A stretch of 64,000 nt of DNA from Haliclystus octoradiatus (lineage: Eukaryota; Cnidaria; Staurozoa; Stauromedusae; Haliclystidae): NCBI GenBank assembly GCA_916610825.1, contig OU744453.1:4935845-4999844 (forward strand), given 5' to 3'. Of this stretch, positions 36,313 through 48,640 are shown in pieces (the first letter of the stretch is position 1; every line of letters begins with the position of its first letter). Below the pieces are notes generated by a model. The model was not told the origin of the DNA. It saw only the letters and a program-made list of their open reading frames with translations, and did no database searches. Both the position numbers and the translations under genes were made by a program.

Positions 36313-37013
36313 GGAGGTTTAGCTTTTTTGACATTTAATGACAACTGTTGTTACGAGATTCTGAAAAAAATTTGTTTAGATTTCACGAGTTTATAGTTGG
36401 GCACAGTTACAAATACGAGAGTCTGTCAACCCAATATATTATTCACATTGCGATTGATATGAATGATGATTATCGACAACGTAGTGTTTATTAATTGTTA
36501 AAAAGATTGACAAATTGCGAAAAATTAACATCCATTGAAATTATCACAAGCCATCAAACTACCAAGCCTACCAAAAGTACTATGTAGAAAGATTTTAAAG
36601 TACATTTTGTTTGCTGGTTCTTTATGAAAACATTAGAACACTTACAATTCAGAGGTATATTTTTTATGACTTGCATTTCCTTAGACTTTTGAGAAAAGTT
36701 TAAATAATTTTTTTGATATCCTGAATAATTATTCATAAATTTTCTTGAATCATTTATGAAACAAAACTTTATTTTTAATTTCATTATGTTGAGCAGCGAT
36801 AAGAAATGGACACCATATTTTGTTACAGTTTTGATTTATTCTAAAATCATCTTCGGGCAGTCAGAGAGAAACTTTAAATTAATTTGATTTAAGTTAATTT
36901 CAAATATATCTTTAATTTTCAAACAAATTTGTTAGCAAAGTTTTACGGTGACTAGCCTGCTCTCTTCTCCAAATCCACACTCATAATATTATCAACTATT
37001 GTAACAGTTTAAC

Positions 37014-37137
37014 TGTACCCGAAAAATCATTATATTATATTCTTGCTGCCGCCATTATACACTTAGATGCCGTTACCATAGCTACTAAGGGGCACTTATT
37101 CTTGACGTATTAGCTAGTTAGTCATCTTGTTAATCTA
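37014..37137 (+). repeat. BEL/Pao 5' LTR fragment
   Basis: It begins TGTACCCG, matches the start of the 3' LTR at 39699 for about 120 bp and then breaks off into pol. The deletion joined the LTR start directly to the RT/RNase H region. Confidence 0.6.
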
Positions 37138-37141
37138 TTAA

Positions 37142-38024
37142 GTTGATAAGTTGCCAATGGACCGCGCCCTTGGGGTACAGTGGAACCCAGGCGATGATTG
37201 TTTTCGTTTAAGACCTTTGAATTTAACAAACTCATGACGAAGAGAGGTATTTTTTCATCAGTCAGTTCGATGTACGATCCATTGGGATTTGCATGTCCAT
37301 ATACATTCAAGGCTAAGCTACTATTGCAAGACCTCCAGAGAAAAAATTGGGTGAGACGACAGAATAGAAGAAAAACATTTAAAATTATGGAAATCATGGA
37401 CGAAAGAACTTTCAAGTCTTAACAATTTGAAGGTTGAGAGAAAAATTCTCAAGATTCCAGAACAGGCATTAGAAAGAAGGGAGATACATTGTTTTTCTGA
37501 CGCATCACAATATGGTTATGGTTCTCTTTAAAGGGATAAATCAATTACTCGTTCGTAATGGGTAAATCACTGCACTCACCAATGAAACAACAAACAATTC
37601 CACGTCTAGAATTGCAAGGGGCAGTAGTAGCAACTAGAATGGCTCAAACAATCCTAGAAGAGATTGACCTCAGGATTGACAGCACCTTCTTTTGGACAGA
37701 TTCGACAACAGTTTTGCGATTTATCGCCAACGAATAAAAGCGATTTCAATCTTTGTGGCTAACAGAGTGAACGAGAGAAGAGAGGCTAGCGACCCGAGTC
37801 AATGGAACTGTGTTGATACAAAGAGCAATCCAGCGGATAACGCTTCCCGTTGTCTCAAAGTTAAATCCCTTTTGGTAGATTCACGATGGCTCAACGGACC
37901 TAACTTCTTGAAGCAGTCAGATGAGTCATGGCCTGAAATCCGATTGAAAATCAATCTAAAAACCCGATTGAAGATAAATCCGACAACCCAATTAAAGAAT
38001 GTCCAGGGCTTGATTCGGAAGTAA
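37142..38024 (+). pseudogene. BEL/Pao pol fragment: RT end and RNase H
   Basis: Decayed frames contain SSMYDPLGFACPYTFKAKLL (the BEL RT-RNase H junction), CFSDAS with a following GYG, PRLELQGA, FWTDSTTVL, and a VDTKSNPADNASR motif. These are diagnostic of BEL/Pao RNase H. The frame shifts several times and contains stops (near 37422, 37530 and 37735). Confidence 0.8.
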
Positions 38025-38101
38025 AAACAATACAAATCGTAAAAACACAAGAAGAAGCAGAAAACGATATAATTAGCAAGTTAATCAAAAAACTATTCAT
38101 C

Positions 38102-38617
38102 GTGGGAAAGACTAAAAGTAGGGATGCCTGGATCATGAGATTTAAAGAATATGTAACATGGAAAGCGACAAAGACGAATAAGAAACAATTCGAAACTGGT
38201 CAAATCACAGTTAAAGAAATCAAACTAGCGGAAAAAGACATCGTTCAACACACCCAAAGGACTACATTTACAAAGGAACTCGCCAATCTAGAGAAAACGA
38301 AAAAGGTTCAGATCCAAAGTAAAATTGTGAAACTTTCACCTATCATCGACAGGGACATAATAAGAGTCGGCGGAAGAATTGACGGAGCTCCATTACGTTA
38401 TGACGAAAAACATCCAGTAATTCTTCCTAAAGATCATCATGTATCAAACTTGATCATTTTGCACTACCATCTTATGATGGGCCATATTGGGCTCAACCAT
38501 GTTTTGTCTGAAGTGATATTGAAGTTTTGGATAGTATGTGCAAGAACTACAACGAAGAAAATCCTGAGAAATTGTGTTAACTGTATGAAAGTATTTAAGA
38601 AGCCAAGTCACCAGTAG
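38102..38617 (+). pseudogene. BEL/Pao integrase zinc-binding region
   Basis: A 171-codon open frame that includes HPVILPKDHHVSNLIILHYH and a C-x2-C (NCVNCMKV). This is the HHCC zinc finger of retroelement integrases. The preceding part is the RNase H-integrase linker. It ends at a premature stop (TAG 38615). Confidence 0.8.
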
Positions 38618-38639
38618 ATGGCCAATTTACCAAAGACAA

Positions 38640-39543
38640 GGGTGACGCCCTTTAAGCCAGTCTTCATTTTACTGACGTAGATTACTTCGGTCCCTTCAGA
38701 GTAAAGCAAGGAATAAGTGCAGTCAAGCGCTACGGTTGTTTATCCACTTGCTTCAATACACGTGCAGTCCACATAGAAGTTGCCCATTCATTGGATACCA
38801 GCTCATTCATAAAGAAGATTTGTAGCTAGAAAAGGAAGTTCCAAGATCATCAAAAATGACAATGGTACAAATTTCACGTCGGCAGAGAAATAGCTCAAAC
38901 AATGTTTGAAGGATCTAGATGAGAGAAGGATTAAGGAGTTTTTGATGAAGAAATAAAAAACTTGGCTTTTCAACCCCCCGGCCGCAAGTCACATGGACGG
39001 TGTATGGGAGCGATTGATAAAAAGCATAAGAAGGAGTATGAGAGCAATCATCGGAAACCAACTAATAAGAGATGAAACCCTAACTACGATTTTGGTCGAA
39101 ATAGGGGCGATATTAAACAGTAGACCAATTACACAAATTTGCGATGACCCATCAGATGAAAGCCTATTAACACCAAATCACTTGCTACTTCAATTCCAAG
39201 GACCGACACTACCAGGAGGCATGTTCAACGAAGAGAATAACCACAGAAGAAGGAGATGGAGGCAAGGACAGTATTTAGCAGACCAGTTATGGAGACGATG
39301 GCTCAAGGAGTATGTACCAATGCTACAGACAAGGCAGAAATGGAACACCCATACATGGAACATGGAGGTGAGTTATTTAGTTCTTATTGTAGATAACTGT
39401 ACACCAAAAAATCACTGGCAATTACGAAGAGTTACTGAGACAATTCCAGGACAAGATGGCTGTGTGCACTCTGTCAAGGTCAAAACACGATCGACAATTT
39501 TATTACGCCCATTAGCAAAATCGTGTTTACTAGAGGGGGATTA
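38640..39543 (+). pseudogene. BEL/Pao integrase core and C-terminal domain
   Basis: A broken stretch with [21 protein letters not shown] and NDNGTNF (catalytic D positions of the DDE core) is followed by an intact 183-codon frame with GVWERLIKSIRRSMRAI, LNSRPIT, LTPNHLLL and a W-rich DUF5641-like end. Stops and frameshifts lie at 38670-38980. Confidence 0.8.
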
Positions 39544-39698
39544 GTTAATTTTAATTAAATTAAATAATTCTATTAATTATTTCAGAACAAAATTAGAAAT
39601 TCAGCTGTTTTTAATATTACGCTATTTTCAGATAAGTGTAAATTGTCGTTATAAGTTTTTAAGATGAGCATTTTGACAATGGCTCATCAGGGTGGGTA

Positions 39699-40215
39699 TG
39701 CAGCGGACAATTCATTATATTATATTCTTGCTGCTGCCATTTTACATTTAGACGCCGTTACCATAGCTACTGAGTTACATTTATTCTTGGCGTATTAGCT
39801 AGTTAGTCATCTTGTTACTCTATTGTAAGTAAATATCTAAACAAATCGAAAATTAGTCATCATAAATATATTTTTCACCTTTGGTGTTTAATACGTAAAA
39901 TTATTGTAAAGGTTAGTCAGTCAGAGAAAGCCAAAGTATAGAGAAGAGCTACGCTGACTCGAACGAATTGTAAAACATTATTAATAGGTGTTGTTATCTG
40001 TGCTGGAACGAACACCAAAGGTATGTTTTGTTATCTGTAATTGTGTTATGACCTAGTTTACATTGTATTTGATTATTAAACTACTCTGTATTAATTTATG
40101 TGATTAATTATTCCTTTAAGAAAAACCAACTTATCAGCATTGAGCAGATTCATTTGTCTTATTTGGCAGTTCATTTGTTGCGTATTATCTTGGTACTGCG
40201 GTTACAGTTTACATC
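39699..40215 (+). repeat. BEL/Pao 3' LTR
   Basis: It begins TGCAGCGG after a purine-rich AGGGTGGGTA and shares its first 120 bp with the 5' fragment. The end near 40215 is an estimate. No coding sequence is present. Confidence 0.5.
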
Positions 40216-40420
40216 AACTCTGTCTTATACTTAGGTAAGGTACGACAATTCAATGTTTATTTTCATTGTTTTTGCTGTGTCATTTTTCTAAAAATCGATG
40301 CTCAGATAAAAGATTTCGTTCATTCTGTTTGACGAGTTTACTAAACGTTCCATCAAATGTATCACAAATAGGAATTAGTTCCAGGCTACACAAAATAGAA
40401 CTCGTGAAATCTAAACCTCC

Positions 40421-40485
40421 CTATTAAACGCACACAAGCTTCAAAATACTAACAAATTAACCGACCACCCCTATTAAAAACAAGT
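40421..40485 (+). mobile_element. SINE, 3' part of the split copy
   Basis: CTATTAAACGCACACAAGC followed by TTCAAAATACTAACAAATTA continues the SINE interrupted at 36312, with the order seen at 31290-31340. CTATTAA here and CTAGTAA at 36306 form the target duplication (one mismatch). Confidence 0.75.
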
Positions 40486-42105
40486 TGCAAGCTTACCTGG
40501 TTTGTGGAAAAATGACAAATTCCCCCCCCAAAAAAAAAAATGAAAATCAGAAAAATACAGTAAATAATGAAAAACATACAATGCTGTTGGATTATATGTA
40601 ATATACTAGCAATGAGTGTTGTTCCAAAATGGACCTTGTTTATTAAAACCTCAGGTCAGATCAATAATAATTAAACAATTTACTAAAAAATGTTCTTTTA
40701 TGAAAGGAATCCGAATTGTTTCCAATTCAAACTATTTGAACTTTCGAATTATGGTCCTTGTTTTTAAATATACGTCATTGGATTTATGATCGAGGCTGTT
40801 GGATATTTGCTTGAGGCTAAGCTACGCTTGAGCGGCTGCACCAAAACATGTTTTTTATCCTTGTGATCGAGGAAGGTTTTCAACCTGTGTAATGTGAATG
40901 GAGAAAATTAATGGCATTTTCTCTATATATAAAATCCAATCATTCTCGCTAAGTGGTGGATAACATGTTAGTAATCTGAAATCGTCCTGTTACATCAATT
41001 CATTCATTTTCTTGATCACATGTTATTTGGCATATTCAACGGATAATTCCAATCATTTTGGCTTGCAAACAAATTGCTATTAAAGGTAAGATTCTCTTGG
41101 TTATTGAAGCTCAGGAAGCTAAGAGACTAATTATGATTCTAATTGCAGTTTAAGAGTGCAAACCTCAAGATTATCTGGCATTTGTTTTTGTGAGGAACGT
41201 TGCGTGTTTGAAAGTCACAGGGAAAGAAGAGCTACACAAAATCACAACATTTCATGCAACAAATGAAGATCACGAAAACATATCAACAAACCAACTACTG
41301 TAACGTTTTTGATTATAATATAAAGGAATAACACAACTAAAAGGAATAAACATAACTAACTAAAACTTGAACATAACTTAAATGAATTAACATAACTAAA
41401 ACTTGAAAATAACTAAAAGGAATAAACATAACTAACTAAAACTTGAACTAATGGACAATTCTACAGTTTTCATTATAAACTGAACTAACTGATACATTTT
41501 TTTATTGTTTTTAATTCTTTATTGTTTTCTGTTCTTTTTGTTTTTTGTTATTGTTTTTTATTTACCACTTCGAATGTTTTATTTGCATGTTCCATATCTG
41601 GTAAATTTGACAAACATAAGATTACTATACTTCTTTGTTACTATCTACTCAATATATATGAGATGATGATAGGCCATAATAGAATTAATACTCTTATTTG
41701 TATATAGATCTGATACATTTCTGTTTTTCGCAATGGTTGGATAATCAGTGGTATTGTCGCAATGATAGCTTCAAAGAACTTACTACAAATATAATGAGGA
41801 CGGGCGTAAACTTCAAGGAGACTGAATATTCATTTTCCATATGCCGATTCTCATATCGTGAGTATTCTATGTAGCCTATGCATTTAATGACAAACAGCAC
41901 CACCACTGGTGATTCAGCTGCTCATTTAAAACTGGATAATGACAATAGAAATAACATAGATCTGTATGTACATTTAGGCGTTACATTTAATTTTTCAAGT
42001 AAGTTGTTTTGAGTTAATTGAATTCTTTTGGTTATATTATACAATCATTTTCAAATAAACCATCTATGCACGCTGGTGTGATTTCTCCTTAATTTAATTA
42101 AATTG
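40486..42105. other. AT-rich non-coding stretch with a minisatellite
   Basis: No gene seen. At 41322-41450 a diverged tandem repeat is built on AACATAACTAACTAAAACTT, with the phrase AAAAGGAATAAACATAACTA repeated about 75 bp apart. A C9/A11 run lies at 40521-40540. Confidence 0.4.
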
Positions 42106-42692
42106 CTATATATACCTTTCTGTTGTTCGAATGTTTGGGTAATAGTGGTGTGGCGTATTTGCCATGGTATAGTCCGGTAGAAGTTCTGTCAGGTTTTGTT
42201 TTATTTTTTGTATTAAATTTGTTGTAATGTCATGTTCCAGTTTGTTAAAACTTCTGTTCAGTATTTGTCTCCGTTTACTGTCATCCATGTTATCAGTTGT
42301 GTCGTTAAACTTATTAACGTTTTCTGTAGCAATTTGTGTACAGTTGTCCAGTAATGTTGCCGTGACGTGATCGTTCAGTTTCTGTACTGTCGATTGTAGT
42401 TCTTGTTATGTGGTTTTAACTAGACGAATTTTTGGTATGTGTAGGTCCTCTCTTTTTAGTATTTCTGGAATGTTTCGTTAAAAGTTGTGTGGTCTATATT
42501 TGCCACAGCAATATGCCACACCGCCTTTTTTAATTCTTCAAATGGGTCTTACGAAATCAAGAGTTTTTCTTCCACCCCCATTATTTCATCCTCGTTGTTT
42601 ATTGTCAGGAGATTTGCTATCAAAAACAATATCTTAGCAGCCGAATTTTTTTTATTTCTAAGATATTCCGTGAAAGTCATTTCCATGTCCAT
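42106..42692 (-). pseudogene. Decayed gene of unknown family, about 195 codons
   Basis: After a good acceptor (TTTCAAGTTGCAG) an ATG at 42692 opens a long frame interrupted by a TAA near 42555, a frameshift near 42470 and another TAA near 42413. The final 60 codons are intact to the stop at 42106. The translated pieces are polar, rich in Asn, Thr and Lys, and look helical. Nothing else in this AT-rich stretch reads so coherently. No known domain was recognised. It may be a dead gene, a retrocopy or an old viral or transposon ORF. Confidence 0.45.
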
Positions 42693-45599
42693 CTGCAACT
42701 TGAAATATTAAATACATTTTATCTATATCTGACTGTAATATACAAAGTGTTACAAAATATCTTTTGCATAATATATATTAGGAAACAAACTTATCATTTA
42801 TACTGAAATTTAGTCCAATACTGTATGTAATGTAATCCAATTTCACTCGTTCCTCAACTTACTTTTGTTTTATCTGCGTTGTTTTATTCATTTTACTTAA
42901 TTAATTTGTTGTTCTTTTTCTCAGGTTACTGACAGGAAAAGTGGAAAATTTTGTTTGGAGAACTTTGTTTGTTCGTGAACACTGGATCAGATTTCCCGCT
43001 GATCAGATATACACACTGTATTAGTGCGAGATTAAGCCAACCTTTTTCCTCCAAAAAATAAAAATATTTTTATAAATATATCGCCGCCACAATTGTTGTA
43101 GGCCTACATTGCACAGTTATGTATGAAAGATTGAATGAGTAATGAGCTGTTTTGTTTTGTCCTATTCATTTTGGCAATACGTTTTGTGCCGATATTTCCT
43201 AAATTTTTAAATTTTTTACATTAAAAATTTAAAGTAACTTTTATAATCAAAATAATATTACCAGATCCCATGTTAACTTTATTATGCATATTGGTAAACT
43301 TATTTATATATTAAATACATTTCTTACTTTAAACTTGTTAATATAGTCGCGCTATTAGCAAATACAGCAATTTAATACGCAAATACAGCAAACATTCTTC
43401 AAACGTGAAACAATTACAGAGTGATTCTTAAGACCAAGAAAACAGATTATTAACATTATTAATGCATTGTTTTATTTTGGGGGGGCGGGGGTTCTTCAAA
43501 TCTAAAAAATTAACAATTAGTTGCTCATATTAATGTATTGTTTTTGCGGAATATTCAAAATCCAACAAATGAAGAATGAGTTTCCTCAGTATATGGTAAA
43601 AAGAAATATTGTAAACATTATCGCCTTTTGGGACACAACAGATTTGGATAGAGATTTTGCTTCTATTACAGATGTCCTTGTTGTGTTTTGCATAGCGTGA
43701 CTTTATCCCGTGTATATTGACTTTGAACATGGTATTTTTGAGATTCTCAAGGAACAATATTATTTACCACAAGAGAGTTTGACTGTCATTTTTGGCCAAC
43801 ATTCTATGTTTTAATTGATAACACTGAAAACAAAAGTCAGAATCATTTTACTTTTTTATCATTAAAAATTTAACTGCCCATCCCGATCCTGTTAGCTACT
43901 TTTCATATAGTATAACATATTCCAAAACAATCATCAATTAATTTTAAACAAATCGATGTTAACTTAAATACATTATTTACATAAAATATTCGAAGTATAA
44001 ATGAAAGAGAAATCAATGGGAGGGGGAACTGTAAAATGAATGTTGCCTTCACCCACAGGGAATCATTTAGTATTTTTGAGGTCAAATTTCAAAAGCCAAA
44101 GGGGTTTCCGAGAAACACCTATTTGAGAAGCCTCTGCCACATGCATTGAAAGTATCAGCAGATGCCCTGGAGGAGTAAACCCCTGAGGAACCCTAAGAAG
44201 GCTCTAAGAAGGATCAATTGCGTTTTGCTAAGAAATTGATGCCCTGGTGGAATGAGTGACTTTGTCCTATTTTGCAATTCTTTTAATTTTACACCCATAT
44301 ACAATGTATTTTTATCTAATCAATTTTTCTCAAATTTTTATTAGCAGGCCACACGCATAACATTTCTACATTATTGGATTTTCGTTGTTATAAAATCATT
44401 ACTTAATATTAAAAAAATAATTTTTTAATAATAATATCTCTATATTATGAATATTAAAGATAATTTCAATACAGATTTATGAATTATTTATTACAGTAAC
44501 TATCTACTAAAAAAACATTGTTATCTTTATTTTATTAACTGCTGCGTCATAATTTGGGTTCAACAAGCCTTTCCGCACATTACTTACATAAAATTTTAGG
44601 AAGTGAATGAAAAATATGTCTTACCACATGGGGAGGTGTAACTATAAAATTAATGCTGTTTCTCACCCAGCAGTATGGTGGCCCATCGTTGCCATAGCGT
44701 TTTTTTAACATTTTTTACACCATGGTTCATTGTTGCCATAGCGTTTTTATTTGTGAAAAGTTTTTAGGCTATGGCCCATGATTGCCATAGTAAAAAAATT
44801 ACCATGTGGCAATTACCATTCAAATTATTGAACCCTGAGCTTGATGAAGTACTTGTTTAATGGAGGCTATTGTGATTAATATTAAACATGTTAAATCGTT
44901 CTGAAAGTTTATATTATCAACAAATGTTTGTTATTGAAGTGCAGTTTTATTTTGAATGCAAAACAAAAATAAAAAGTTACAATACCGACAGCGGAGATCA
45001 AACTTGTGTCAATCATATTCGTGAGCTGAAAGTCAGCTTAGTTTTCAAAATATCTTACCCTACTCTTTGGCCTTGCTGTCTTTTTTTTGGTGACATGCTA
45101 TTAATAGGAGGTTAGACCATAAATTGATTTATTCCAAAGTAGCAATATGGCTTTTTAATTGCATTAATGCTAATCAAAGTAATTTTGCAACTTGATTGAT
45201 TTTGCAAAATCAAACAGTTGTGAAAATTTTTCTCTTAGCCATGGTTACATTTTTTGCGGGAAAAAGACAATGCCTCATTTTCATGCATTTTTATTTCTTG
45301 TCGCGAAATCATCAATCTGCACTCTTTTTTATCTGCACGCTGTTCAAGCTTTTCAAACAGATAGATATCTATTGTGGCTTTTTTAGTCCGTCTTGTATTG
45401 GTACGCCTGCACAGTTCATCCACAATTATGAACATTGTTTTATTACATTTCTTTTTACTAATTTAATGGTAATCAACTATTGACAATGTTGATCGTGCTG
45501 GTTGGAGTCAGATGTTAATGTGTTTGTCCTTTTCATGTAAAACGAAAACAGCGAAGCAGAAAGTTGTGTTTTTGAAATATTTCCCCAGATATTTCCTTG
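42693..45599. other. AT-rich stretch with small repeats
   Basis: No gene can be supported. Short frames at 43757-43530 and 45435-45235 (minus) read somewhat protein-like but are isolated. GCCATAGCGTTTTT-type units recur near 44690, 44735 and, as a variant, 44783. A similar phrase pair (GTAAAATGAATGTTGCC at 44031, ATAAAATTAATGCTGTT at 44644) hints at a diverged duplication. Confidence 0.3.
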
Positions 45600-46380
45600 C
45601 TATCCTAGCTCTGTACTCTGTTTTTTAATTTTAAACTTCTCTGTAAACGCTTTACGGATCTGTGAATCGACCTTTGAATTTTTTTGAATGCTGTCGTGAT
45701 AGAATATTTCCTTGCAAGTTCTTGTATTTTCATGCCCTGTGCTAGACTCTTGATTTCAAATTTCAACACCTCGTTCAACAAGCATGTTTCTTTGAATCCA
45801 AAACAGACTGTTTTATCTATGTTCTCCTCAAATTATATATCATAGTAACCCTTTTAGAAGAAGTGCAATGTTTGTAAGGAACGGCATTTTGATTCATAAA
45901 TAAATTAAAGACCTAAATTCTGTTTAATTTTCATAGCGTTTGTGCCGCGCTATATGTATTGCTGATATCACCACTACATGAAATAGGTCTACGTTTCTTT
46001 GATTTCAAAATATATTTTGTCTGGCCTAGTTATACTGGTAATTCAATGTAATTCAGTATTTCGTATTGTTTTAATTATCATAAAACTGATTCAGTTTCAA
46101 GTTTCACTTCTTCAAACGATTTACACGCAGCTTTTAAATTTAAAACGAAATATTTTTGTTCTGTAGATTTCAATTTGAATTAGATTTGGCTGCCCGCTAG
46201 ATTATCGACCTATGAAATTTTTCAAAATCTCTGAATTTTTTAATACAATGATATCAAATAAAATATCAGATGAAGTATATTATTTTAAAACAACGTCATA
46301 GACCAATACTTTCCATACAACGAATTTGTTACTGTACACGGTTATCTCGACACAAATGTGCACAATTTCATGACAACGGA
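45600..46380 (-). repeat. Dispersed repeat, copy 1, joined to a tRNA-like head
   Basis: It matches 50130-50812 in the same orientation, with shared runs such as ATTTGGCTGCCCGCTAGATT and TACTGTACACGGTTATCTCG. The tRNA-like sequence follows at 46374-46446 on the minus strand, so this may be a long SINE-like element whose head is at the right. Confidence 0.65.
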
Positions 46381-46446
46381 TTTGAACTGACGACCCTGAC
46401 TTTGTAATACCTGAGCATTAACCAATTAGCCACTGCCTTACTTACT
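46374..46446 (-). other. tRNA-like sequence, probably a SINE head
   Basis: Read on the minus strand it has an A box TGGCTAATTGG and a B box AGTTCAAATCC at normal spacing. The acceptor stem does not pair well, so a functional tRNA is unlikely. It is joined to the repeat at 45600-46380. Confidence 0.5.
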
Positions 46447-48285
46447 GTTATCGGCGCTTTGACTGACCTACTCAACAAACCTACGGCTTCGACAACGTAT
46501 TATTGAACAAGGCCGAACGACGAGGGTTTATTTAATTTCAAATTTTATATATAATCTGAAAATATTATGATATGTTAGTATATGAACCTATATATTTTTG
46601 ATCTTTGCAATCTCAGCAAGCAGGCCTGTGATTTTCATGGCAGTCTATCAAAACATCAAGAGTTCGTTGAAAATAAATTTTTGTAAGTAAAAAAAAGATC
46701 TGAAAATCTGGCCTGATAGTGGTTCTTGTTATCAAATTTTCCAGAATAATAGCATCAACATTCTTTTAAAAGGAAATAAAATTCTATAATAAATCGCTAT
46801 ACTAATTCGATATTGATATTATGTTACATCTTGTTGTCAATATTTCTACGCGCTATTTTTAATACACTAGTGAGGTGTACCCGCTCCGCTGGGTGAAATT
46901 TAATATGAAAAAAATACAGAACATTATTTGCTAGAAGATGAAAAATAATGCACTTGTACTTCGAATTGTGATTGATATAGTAGATAGACAATTAATTTGC
47001 ATGTTGACATGAACAATGAAATTATCAGTGTTTGAGCAAAAACTGATGTATTTATATATAGAGAGATAATATTATTCTTTGTAAGATAACGAAATTAAGA
47101 AGATAACATTTATAACCTAAAAGTACTTTTTTCCAAAAATTCCATCTAAAAATGACTTCAAAGTGTTCCATAAGGTTAGATTTAACAACACCAAGGATTG
47201 TGAACCACACATGTCAAATTTGTATTGGTCTGATTCAAAAAAGTTTGACTAAGATTTGAATTTCTTTCCCGTTGCATCACTCAGGCCATGGCCATGGCCA
47301 GTCATTTATAGGCCACTTTTAAACACATTGAATATAACTACGCTCATTATACTAATAACGCTGACGCTCATATATAAGATCTGATGAATTGCTGAAATAT
47401 TTGAAATATTCTTAAAATATTTATGTTGGTTTATGAATAACGATATAATTGCTGTTTTTCTCTGAATTGCATAAATAGCTGAATAACATAATCAATAATT
47501 TAGTTAAATCAAATCGTTCTTCAAATATCTATCGTGTAAAATGACTCATTTTTATCTTACTGTATAGGGGCTCCTATATACTTTGGCAATAACGCAAACA
47601 CGCACTTCATTTTTGCAACTTCACGCATAACGCAGTTAAAATTCATTTCTCACGTATTCAGCCAATAACCCTTGATGACGATTTAATTTAGACCATTCGG
47701 AATTGAAATATTTTCGAGCTTCAGTGGCGAAATTATTATAGTCGAAAGAAATGTGTTTTACAGAATTTGAAAAGTGTAAATCGCAAGCATGAAAAATAGG
47801 TTATTGTCCACGCAAATGGGGTCCAGGGGTGCACCTCCGGGAATATTTTCAAAATATGATGTAACAATATGTGAAAACCCCAATGCTATAACTCAAATGT
47901 CCTAAAAAAAATATAAATAGGTTTATATTTAGTATAACGCAGAAACTTTCATTCACGTAATCAGGCGTATAAAAATTGCCTTTTCACGAATTCACGCTCA
48001 AAATATAGGCCAATACCGCGTCACGAATAAATATGGGGGGGGGGGCTGTATAGTATTAGCGGATAAGGTACATACCGCACTGCAAATGCATTTTTTATCA
48101 TCATCATTTATTCTGGGCATTCTCATTGTTGAAAATTTTATACAGTAAATAAATATTTGAGAATTGATTGACAAAGTCAATTTTTTACATTAAGAAGCTT
48201 GAATGAAAGTTAATAAACACAGCTAATATTTCATATCTCCAGTAAAATGTATAACAGTCTATTATATAATTGCAGACATCTGTTT
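46447..48285. other. AT-rich sequence, no gene seen
   Basis: No exon was found. A run of eleven G lies at 48034-48044 and GCCATGGCCATGGCC at 47287-47300. CCCGCTCCGCTGGGTGAAAT at 46880 may be an old repeat edge. Confidence 0.25.
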
Positions 48286-48513
48286 TAGGGGTGAGACGAT
48301 GATGAAATTTACCGATGTTCGATGCCGATTAGTTTGCCGGCGATCAGTCATAACAATCAGTCGATTAATCGGATTTTGCCGATTGTTTCCCATCCAAGCA
48401 AATGAAAACAAAAGATCAGGAGGCTACACATGGTCGTAGATCATGAGTATATTATGTAGGTGTCAAGTTGCATGGAGAATGATTCGATTCGAACCTTGGT
48501 TTTAAATAGGTTT

Positions 48514-48640
48514 TGAATTACAAAATGATGTAAACAAACCAGAGTGACGAACGTTCTGAATTACAAAATGATGTAGACAAAACAGAGCGGCGAACGTTCT
48601 GAATTACAAAACGAAGTAAACAAAACAGAGCGAATGCACT
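48514..48640. repeat. Minisatellite, 43-bp unit, three copies
   Basis: TGAATTACAAAATGATGTAA and the following ACAGAGCGACGAACGTTC recur from 48514, 48557 and 48600, exactly 43 bp apart, with few changes. Confidence 0.85.

Larger units (their letters stand above)
37014..40215 (+). mobile_element. BEL/Pao LTR retrotransposon remnant
   Basis: A 5' LTR fragment (37014-37137) and a longer 3' LTR (from 39699) share a stretch including TTATATTATATTCTTGCTGC. Between them lie pieces of pol in the order RT/RNase H, integrase zinc finger, integrase core, DUF5641-like C-terminus. Gag, protease and most of RT are missing, so it is an internally deleted copy. Stops and frameshifts are spread through pol. 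The 3' LTR end is not certain. Confidence 0.85.
36313..40420. mobile_element. DNA element with short inverted ends, inserted in a SINE
   Basis: The ends GGAGGTTTAG and CTAAACCTCC are perfect 10-bp inverted repeats, flanked by the 7-bp duplication CTAGTAA/CTATTAA. A further inverted match (GTTTAGATTTCACGAGT at about 36377) lies inside. No transposase was seen. Most of its 4.1 kb is a BEL/Pao remnant inserted later, so the original element would be about 0.9 kb and non-autonomous. Confidence 0.65.

Noticed and set aside
37122-37415. 97-codon minus-strand ORF
   Set aside because: It is the shadow of the BEL/Pao RT-RNase H fragment on the plus strand.
45196-45483. 95-codon plus ORF and 66-codon minus ORF in the same place
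   Set aside because: Both strands are open, no domain or splice context was found, and the plus frame is only a run of hydrophobic residues typical of AT-rich DNA.
48286-48400. hAT-type left end (TAGGGGTGAGACGATGATG)
   Set aside because: The start resembles hAT ends, but no matching right end or 8-bp duplication was found.
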